Shown here piece by piece: positions 1 through 3,670 of a DNA stretch of 5,300 nucleotides. This DNA is from Ardenticatenia bacterium (lineage in GTDB: Bacteria; Chloroflexota; Anaerolineae; Promineifilales; Promineifilaceae), in the NCBI GenBank assembly GCA_014237545.1, contig JAACJX010000119.1, forward strand, positions 1 to 5,300, in the 5' to 3' direction. The notes under the pieces are model-generated. The model had not been told where the DNA came from and made no database searches. It saw nothing but the letters and a program-made list of their open reading frames with translations. The position numbers were made by a program, and so were the translations under genes. How positions within the stretch are numbered: position 1 is the stretch's first letter; the number at the start of each line of letters is the position of its first letter.

Positions 1-193
1 CGATGAGTTGCCCCTTCGCGCTGTAGTCCACGCCGCAGATAACCGGCGTCGCCTCTTCGGCCGCCAGGTTCACCATCTGCCCGCTCAGGACATCCTGCGT
101 CGGGTTCCACGGCGTGACGTAACAGCGATGTTGCATCGCGCTTTCCTGCGTCCGCTTCATCTCCGCCGTCTCACCACTGGAAAAGGCCAGCAT
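1..193 (-). CDS. Head closure (stopper)-like protein, C-terminus outside window
   Basis: The first 64 residues of a gene cut by the window edge are visible. The frame was read directly from the minus strand. After a short helix (MKRTQESAMQHRC) come beta-strand segments YVTPWNPTQDVLSG, VNLAAEEATPVICGVDYSAK. This resembles the N-terminus of SPP1 gp16-type stopper proteins: a helix with a Gln and Met, a strand, a Gly loop, then PxxCGxD before the next strand. Such proteins close the portal channel under the adaptor ring and dock the tail, and this gene directly follows the adaptor gene as expected. The chosen ATG at 193 overlaps the adaptor gene by 23 bases. In-frame ATGs at 160 (after GGTGAG) and 136 (after AGGA, seven bases away) are alternatives. 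The helix residues before 136 look family-like, which favours one of the two longer forms. Confidence 0.6.
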   Translation of the reverse strand, partial: MLAFSSGETAEMKRTQESAMQHRCYVTPWNPTQDVLSGQMVNLAAEEATPVICGVDYSAKGQLI

Positions 194-596
194 CTTGCCA
201 CTCATCAGTTAACAGGTTATTCACCGGCTTCTCGTACACCACCGCCGGCCACTCGTAGGCGCTCAGCCCGGCCGCCGCCGCCCGGTCTTCCGCCTTCTTG
301 CGCATATCGGCCGCTTGCTTGAATAGTTGGCTGCGCTGGTAGCTGCCGCCGTCGGCCGAGAAGTCATATCCCAGCGCTGCCCGCGCCTCTAGCCAGCGCC
401 ATACCACCACATCAAGCGCGAGCCGCATGCTGGGCACGTCGGCTGCGGCCAGGTCAGCGTCGTCGCCGTCGATGCCCAGCGCCTCAAGCGCCTCGCCGGC
501 CAGCATCTCGATGGTCGCCGATGACAGGTCAAAGGCCGACACAACCGATTCATGCCGGGCGTCGATCAGGTCCACGGTGTCGCTCAGTGCCGTCAT
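171..596 (-). CDS. Head-tail connector adaptor protein (gp6/gp15-like)
   Basis: The 141-residue product would bind the portal after packaging and form the first connector ring beneath it, as do HK97 gp6 and SPP1 gp15. It is mostly alpha-helical in prediction. Residues 1-35 form an N-terminal helix region. Residues 58-75 form a helix with the segment ALDVVVWRWLEARAALGYD, followed by FSADGGSYQRSQLFKQAADM, a loop-plus-helix resembling the aromatic, Gly-rich loop and terminal amphipathic helix of such adaptors, then MRKKAEDRAAAAG. The C-terminal part (EWPAVVYEKPVNNLL) is strand-like. Length is within the usual range. GAGGA at 608-604 sets the ATG. The last codons overlap the next gene. Assignment rests on helix pattern, size and position after the coat gene rather than on catalytic residues. 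Confidence 0.65.
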   Translation of the reverse strand: MTALSDTVDLIDARHESVVSAFDLSSATIEMLAGEALEALGIDGDDADLAAADVPSMRLALDVVVWRWLEARAALGYDFSADGGSYQRSQLFKQAADMRKKAEDRAAAAGLSAYEWPAVVYEKPVNNLLTDEWQDAGLFQW

Positions 597-613
597 ATCT
601 CAATCCTCAGCCT

Positions 614-639
614 GGGGTCGGAACGGCCGCACCGACCCC
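614..639 (-). other. Intergenic hairpin before the adaptor gene
   Basis: GGGGTCGG (614-621) and CCGACCCC (632-639) form a perfect eight-base stem around a ten-base loop that itself contains the palindrome CGGCCG (624-629). It fills the middle of the 64-base gap between the 97-residue gene and the adaptor gene. There is no U tract on either strand, so it is unlikely to be a simple terminator. It may instead be an mRNA stability or processing element or a partial transcription pause. Confidence 0.5.
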
Positions 640-660
640 GGCTAATGAGGTCAGAATCCG

Positions 661-954
661 CTACAACCCTTTCTTCTTGCCCGTCCTGACCGTCTTGACC
701 ACCGGCACATCGGCCGCCTCTGTCGCTTCTTCCCCAGGTTTCTCATCCACCTCGGGTGAATCGACCGCTGCCGGCACATCGGTCGCGTCGATCTTCTCCA
801 GAGCCAGGGCGAGAGATTCCAGGAGCGCCAGTTGCTGGTGCTCCACGTCGCCTCTGATGCGCGGTCTCTCGAACGCGCCGCCCAGCCGCGCGGTCTCGGC
901 CGCGATGCGGTTGATGGCAATCTCCGTCCGTGCCGCCAGAATGCTACGTCTCAT
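661..954 (-). CDS. Small charged protein between coat and adaptor genes
   Basis: I do not recognise a family for this 97-residue product. Residues 1-55 are predicted helical and Ala/Leu/Arg/Glu-rich (RTEIAINRIAAETARLGG, then EHQQLALLESLALALEKI). Residues 56-85 are acidic, Pro/Val/Ala-rich and probably disordered (SPEVDEKPGEEATEAADVP). The tail is basic (KTVRTGKKKGL). Short proteins with an acidic tail followed by a Lys-rich end are common at this position in phage head operons and may be minor capsid or assembly factors; this is inference from position. The start is secure: AGGAGG at 966-961 lies six bases before the ATG and overlaps the coat gene stop codon. A second frame on the same strand across 651-920 is a shifted, Arg/Trp-rich shadow and was not chosen. 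Confidence 0.75.
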   Translation of the reverse strand: MRRSILAARTEIAINRIAAETARLGGAFERPRIRGDVEHQQLALLESLALALEKIDATDVPAAVDSPEVDEKPGEEATEAADVPVVKTVRTGKKKGL

Positions 955-960
955 ACCTAG

Positions 961-966
961 CCTCCT
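961..966 (-). promoter_or_regulatory. Consensus Shine-Dalgarno overlapping the coat gene stop
   Basis: A perfect AGGAGG six bases from ATG 954 shares two bases with the TAG stop of the coat gene. This suggests that ribosomes finishing the very highly translated coat gene reach or occlude the initiation site of the next gene, coupling their translation. Confidence 0.75.
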
Positions 967-2032
967 AAGCCGGCAAAGGCGTTGCGTAACCCGAAGGAAT
1001 GGCGTAGGCCGCGTCTCCGATGCGGAACGCCAGCGCGCCTACACGGTTGTAGGCCCCGAAACCGGCATAGCGCAGGAAGCGATACTCGTTGAGATTGCCG
1101 TCCGGGCTGAAGTTCTCGGTGAAGAACCCGCGGAGGTTCTCGGCCTCGTACTCGCGCATCATCAGCGGCGGCGTGGCCGCCCCACGCGCCATGACAAAAC
1201 CGTAATTGGACGGCAGTACCGACCACTCCACCACGAAGACGCCGTTAACGTAACCCAGCACCGTCTCGCCGAGCCCGCGGTCAATGCGGCCGACAAGTTG
1301 GTCGCTGTTCGTACCATACTGGATGTTCGCGTCCCTCGTTTCCTTGAAGTCCGAAAGCCCCGTCACCGAAGCCTTCAGGTTCGACGGGATGTAAGCCACA
1401 TACGGCCCGGCGTTCTCCGGGTGCTCGTTCAACTCGTCATACCAGTCGTCAAACGGGTTAGTGGCGTCAGCGATCGCGGCTGCCTGAGCGTAGTAGTGGT
1501 TGTCGGTCGCGGTCGAGCCGCTCTTCTTCAGGAACGTCACCGAGTCGTTGTTAGCCAGAGGCTGGATGGTCAGCGACCCCTTCGCCTTGTCCACATAGGT
1601 CCAGCTCGTGTTGTCGAAGATCGCCGCCAGCATGTGGCGGCGCATCCAGTCCGCGTCGCGCTGCATCGCGCTCATCGTCTCACGATCGGCCTCGGCCACG
1701 GTCATCAGCTGCCGCGAGATGCGGTTGTCGCCCCAGGCCGTGGCGCCGCCCTGGATGGGAAAGGCCACATCAAAATAGCCCTCGGAACGAACCGGGATCG
1801 GATTGCCCCACTCGTCCATCGGCTGCAGCGTCCCGCCGCTCGGCAGGAGATAGCGCAGCGAGTGCTCAGTTGTCACCTGTGCCAGTTCGCGCAAAGCGGC
1901 CGCCACCTGCCGGTTGTACTCCTCCAGCGATGTACGCACCGCCGTGTCCACAACCCGCACGTTGCCGGCAGACACCCGCTGGCTGGCCAGATGCTCCAGT
2001 CCAATAAATCCATAAGCCGTCAAGTTTGCCAT
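965..2032 (-). CDS. Major capsid protein
   Basis: The 355-residue product is the expected shell subunit with an HK97-type fold. The N-terminal arm carries a helix (TAVRTSLEEYNRQVAAALRE, about residues 30-49) followed by LPSGGTLQPMDEWGNPIPV. The middle has the PIQGGATAWGDNRISRQLM and RRHMLAAIFDNTSWTYVD segments. The C-terminal third has the REYEAENLRGFFTENFSPDG and FLRYAGFGAYNRVGALAFRI strands. I recall this set of motifs from a group of phage coat proteins annotated simply as major capsid protein. There is no obvious N-terminal delta domain; a separate scaffold is encoded upstream. GAGGTGATCAA precedes the ATG, giving one of the strongest ribosome sites in the window and fitting the high copy number of a coat protein. 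It ends in TAG inside the Shine-Dalgarno of the next gene. Confidence 0.9.
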   Translation of the reverse strand: MANLTAYGFIGLEHLASQRVSAGNVRVVDTAVRTSLEEYNRQVAAALRELAQVTTEHSLRYLLPSGGTLQPMDEWGNPIPVRSEGYFDVAFPIQGGATAWGDNRISRQLMTVAEADRETMSAMQRDADWMRRHMLAAIFDNTSWTYVDKAKGSLTIQPLANNDSVTFLKKSGSTATDNHYYAQAAAIADATNPFDDWYDELNEHPENAGPYVAYIPSNLKASVTGLSDFKETRDANIQYGTNSDQLVGRIDRGLGETVLGYVNGVFVVEWSVLPSNYGFVMARGAATPPLMMREYEAENLRGFFTENFSPDGNLNEYRFLRYAGFGAYNRVGALAFRIGDAAYAIPSGYATPLPA

Positions 2033-2048
2033 TTGATCACCTCACCCC

Positions 2049-2453
2049 TTAACTGCCGTTGAGCCACAGCAACTTGTCGGCCGTGGTGTTGCCCCAGCCA
2101 GGAACAACCTGGCCGCAAATCACGTCGACGGTCGCATCGGTCGCCGCCGTGCCGAACGTCCCGTCTGTGTCGGACACGTAGATGTCCGCGCCGTAATTCA
2201 ACGCGTCCAGCGCGTCGCCGACGTCGACGAGCCCCTGGTTGAGGATCGTCACCGTCTCGCCGGCCGCGGCATCTCCCAGGGCCATGCCGCCCGCCTTCAC
2301 CTCGGCCGCGGTCGTGCCGTTGCCGAGCGCGATCTTCCCGGTGCTCGCATCGAACCGACACCGCTGGCCCTTGGTAATGGCCTCGACTGCCGGCCCGGTG
2401 AACTGCTGCACCGTAGAGACCTTCGTCACTTCCGTAATCGTTAGATCTGCCAT
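2049..2453 (-). CDS. Capsid decoration (cement) protein, DUF2190-like
   Basis: The 134-residue product is small and Gly/Ala/Thr/Asp-rich with a predicted all-beta character, matching the decoration proteins that lie between scaffold and coat genes in many siphophages. Visible signs are an N-terminal strand with TITEVTKVSTV, the segment AITKGQRCRFDASTGKIALG, which resembles the 'G-x-x-V/C-x-x-D-x-x-T-G-K' turn of such proteins, the repeated AGETVTILNQGLVDVGDAL strand, and a C-terminal GQVVPGWGNTTADKLLWLNG. These proteins bind the outside of the expanded shell and stabilise it. The start is supported by GAGGTGG about five bases upstream. It lies 28 bases after the scaffold stop and 16 bases before the coat gene, so the three are co-transcribed. 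Family assignment rests on composition, length and position, with no catalytic residues to check. Confidence 0.75.
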   Translation of the reverse strand: MADLTITEVTKVSTVQQFTGPAVEAITKGQRCRFDASTGKIALGNGTTAAEVKAGGMALGDAAAGETVTILNQGLVDVGDALDALNYGADIYVSDTDGTFGTAATDATVDVICGQVVPGWGNTTADKLLWLNGS

Positions 2454-2481
2454 CTATCCACCTCTTCCACCCTTAATATGC

Positions 2482-3078
2482 TTACCAGATGCGCCGCGCT
2501 TGCTGGCGTCGCTCCTCTGGCGTCAGTACCCGGCTCCCTTGCGCTTCCGGCGTGGGCGTCGTCACCGCCTGCCGCTGCGTCGTGGGTGCGCTCACCGGCT
2601 GTGCCGGCAGCGACTCAATGAAGGCATTAGCGAGCTCCAGCTGGTCGTAGATGTCGCGGCCGTCGAGCGCCTTCAGCATCGTCTCCGGCAGACTCTTCTT
2701 TCTTGACTCCACCAGTTGCTCGACGACCTTGTTCGCTCGCGTCAGTTGCTCTTTCACCTGCTCCAGATTGGCCTCCGCCTCATTGGCTTTCGCTTCCTGT
2801 GTCTGCGCCAGTTCCTGCCACTTTTGCTCGTCCTTCAGCCGCTTGGCCTCAGTTGCCTTCTTCTCAGCCTCGCTCTTGGCCTCCAGGTCGGCGTGCCATT
2901 TCTCCTGCGCCCGCTTCAGTCGTTCCCCAACCATCCTGTCGATATGGGCCTGCTGTTCGGCCGTGAAGCTCATTGCCCCTGCGACCGCTTGCGCCAGCGC
3001 CGGCGACTGGACCTGCGCCTGATCTGTTTGCGCGCCAACATCGGCGCCTTCTACCGTCTCTTCCTGTTCAGTTGTCAT
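2482..3078 (-). CDS. Phage capsid scaffolding protein
   Basis: The 198-residue product directs procapsid assembly with the coat protein and leaves or is degraded before DNA packaging. Residues 1-38 are acidic and Gln/Ala-rich. Residues 38-60 (FTAEQQAHIDRMVGERLKRA) match the start of DUF4355-like phage scaffolds. Residues 50-128 are an uninterrupted charged coiled coil of Glu, Lys, Ala and Gln. Residues 158-182 are a Pro/Thr/Gln linker, and the C-terminus (TPEERRQQARRIW) is a short basic helix of the type that binds coat protein. The frame extends upstream to an ATG at 3132, but I chose ATG 3078 because AGAGGTG lies two bases before it. The longer form would start next to the terminator T tract with no ribosome site. 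It is the first gene after the terminator, followed by decoration and coat genes, as expected. No protease domain is fused to it. Confidence 0.88.
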   Translation of the reverse strand: MTTEQEETVEGADVGAQTDQAQVQSPALAQAVAGAMSFTAEQQAHIDRMVGERLKRAQEKWHADLEAKSEAEKKATEAKRLKDEQKWQELAQTQEAKANEAEANLEQVKEQLTRANKVVEQLVESRKKSLPETMLKALDGRDIYDQLELANAFIESLPAQPVSAPTTQRQAVTTPTPEAQGSRVLTPEERRQQARRIW

Positions 3079-3080
3079 AT

Positions 3081-3087
3081 CACCTCT
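3081..3087 (-). promoter_or_regulatory. Ribosome binding site that sets the scaffold start at 3078
   Basis: AGAGGTG on the minus strand ends two bases before ATG 3078, with the GAGG core at a usable distance. No comparable sequence precedes the upstream in-frame ATG at 3132, so the shorter 198-residue scaffold is preferred over the 216-residue reading. Confidence 0.8.
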
Positions 3088-3129
3088 TGCTGACCGTTTA
3101 TTCCGTCCGTCGACGTGGGGAGCTGATAA

Positions 3130-3169
3130 CAAAAAAGCGACCGGTTCCCCTTGGGGGAGTCCGGCCGCT
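3130..3169 (-). terminator. Rho-independent terminator-like hairpin after the 58-residue gene
   Basis: Read on the minus strand, AGCGGCCGG (3169-3161) pairs with CCGGTCGCT (3144-3136) over nine positions with one G-U. An inner stem TCCCC/GGGGA (3158-3154 with 3150-3146) has a three-base loop. Six T residues follow at once (3136-3131). The plus strand has no T tract on the other side, so the element works in one direction only. It lies 43 bases past the 58-residue gene and 51 bases before the scaffold start, and so separates the effector group from the capsid genes. It may terminate fully, leak, or be overridden by phage antitermination. Confidence 0.8.
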
Positions 3170-3173
3170 CGTA

Positions 3174-3190
3174 GGCGAGTAGCACTCGTC
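3174..3190 (-). other. Small inverted repeat just before the terminator
   Basis: CGAGT at 3176-3180 and ACTCG at 3184-3188 form a perfect five-base stem with a three-base loop, only a few bases upstream (in transcription) of the terminator stem. It could stack on or compete with the terminator, or be chance; no conserved RNA motif was recognised here. Confidence 0.3.
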
Positions 3191-3212
3191 GTATTCAGTT
3201 GCCCACAGTCTA

Positions 3213-3389
3213 CTAGCTCTGTTGTTCTATGTCAATAACCTTTGAATCCTTCACATACCGTTGCAATTCCTTTCGCTGCGCGTTCGTCACAATTGCCGAC
3301 TCCAACCCGTAGCGAATCTCGATCGCCCGGATGAACTCGATCATCGCCTTTCGCACCCCGATCCAGAAAACGCGCTCGCGTTCTCCCAT
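3213..3389 (-). CDS. Small conserved-type phage protein, 58 residues, unknown function
   Basis: This short frame starts with ATG overlapping the previous stop as TGATG and ends at a TAG at 3215-3213. A GAGGAG Shine-Dalgarno lies at 3397-3392. It is only two bases from the ATG, a spacing that fits re-initiation after the upstream gene. The product begins MGERERVFWIGVRKAMIEF, contains a long amphipathic helix (RKAMIEFIRAIEIRYG) and ends in a charged helical tail (NAQRKELQRYV, then DIEQQS). Small proteins with a WxGVR-helix start followed by an alpha-helical tail occur in many phage structural regions, but I know of no assigned function. It is the last gene before the terminator-like hairpin. 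The overlap, ribosome site and sensible composition make it likely to be real despite its length. Confidence 0.7.
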   Translation of the reverse strand: MGERERVFWIGVRKAMIEFIRAIEIRYGLESAIVTNAQRKELQRYVKDSKVIDIEQQS

Positions 3390-3670
3390 CACTCCTCGCT
3401 CTCTTCCTGTCGGAAAGTGGCCACATAGAGCGCCACAATTCCCGCATCACCGGTAAATCCTCGCGCCGTCCAGCCCATGCGGCCGGCGGCTCGGTCGTCG
3501 GGTATCTCCACCGCCGGCAACACCTCCTCGGCCGCCGGCCCGCAAAACACCAGGCCAAAATCATCGAACAGCCGCTGCTCCGCCGGGATAATAAAGTGAC
3601 CCAGGTCAGTTACTACTGACAGAATTCGATACCCCTGAACCAGATCAACTTTGTGATTACGAATTATCAT
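3389..3670 (-). CDS. Hypothetical 93-residue protein coupled to the kinase/ART-like gene
   Basis: I do not recognise a family. The ATG overlaps the stop of the preceding gene as ATGA, and GGAG lies 9 bases upstream inside that gene, so translation is likely coupled. The protein is acidic at its C-terminus (ending QEESEE) and mixed alpha/beta in appearance. It begins with basic and hydrophobic stretches (IIRNHKVD, GYRILSVVTDLGHFIIP) and has a Gly/Ala-rich centre (FCGPAAEEV). There is no signal peptide, no clear membrane helix and no metal-binding cluster. It could be a small head protein of the portal-to-scaffold interval. It could also be a dedicated partner (chaperone or immunity protein) of the putative effector, because such genes usually follow immediately downstream. 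Only the position supports that second idea. Confidence 0.75.
   Translation of the reverse strand: MIIRNHKVDLVQGYRILSVVTDLGHFIIPAEQRLFDDFGLVFCGPAAEEVLPAVEIPDDRAAGRMGWTARGFTGDAGIVALYVATFRQEESEE

Noticed and set aside
521..2062. Long plus-strand open frame of about 513 codons opposite the coat gene
   Set aside because: It is antisense to the coat, 97-residue and adaptor genes, is extremely Arg/Val/His-rich, has no ribosome site and no recognisable domain, and arises because GC-rich codons on the minus strand leave few stops on the other.
2020..2361. Minus-strand Arg/Gly-rich frame overlapping the decoration gene
   Set aside because: A shifted reading of the decoration gene with almost only Arg, Gly, Asp and His; no ribosome site, and it would overlap the coat start.
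2651..3093. Overlapping plus-strand frames opposite the scaffold gene
   Set aside because: Their Ser/Cys/Leu-rich composition is the mirror of a Glu/Lys/Ala coiled coil on the other strand; no ribosome sites or family motifs.
3079..3130. Promoter for the scaffold gene directly after the terminator
   Set aside because: No pair of -35 and -10 elements at proper spacing is convincing; a single AATAAA-like patch is not enough to call a promoter.
3079..3132. Longer 216-residue scaffold reading from ATG 3132
   Set aside because: There is no ribosome site before that ATG, it lies beside the terminator T tract, and the extra residues do not resemble scaffold N-termini.
3125..3212. Self-cleaving ribozyme or other structured RNA in the longest intergenic gap
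   Set aside because: No hammerhead core (CUGANGA with GAAA) or other ribozyme signature is visible; the structure is fully explained by a terminator hairpin and a small neighbouring stem.
3232..3564. Minus-strand 110-codon frame overlapping the 93- and 58-residue genes
   Set aside because: It is Arg/Trp/Cys-rich, lacks a ribosome site, and conflicts with two frames joined by a TGATG overlap and a good GAGGAG site.
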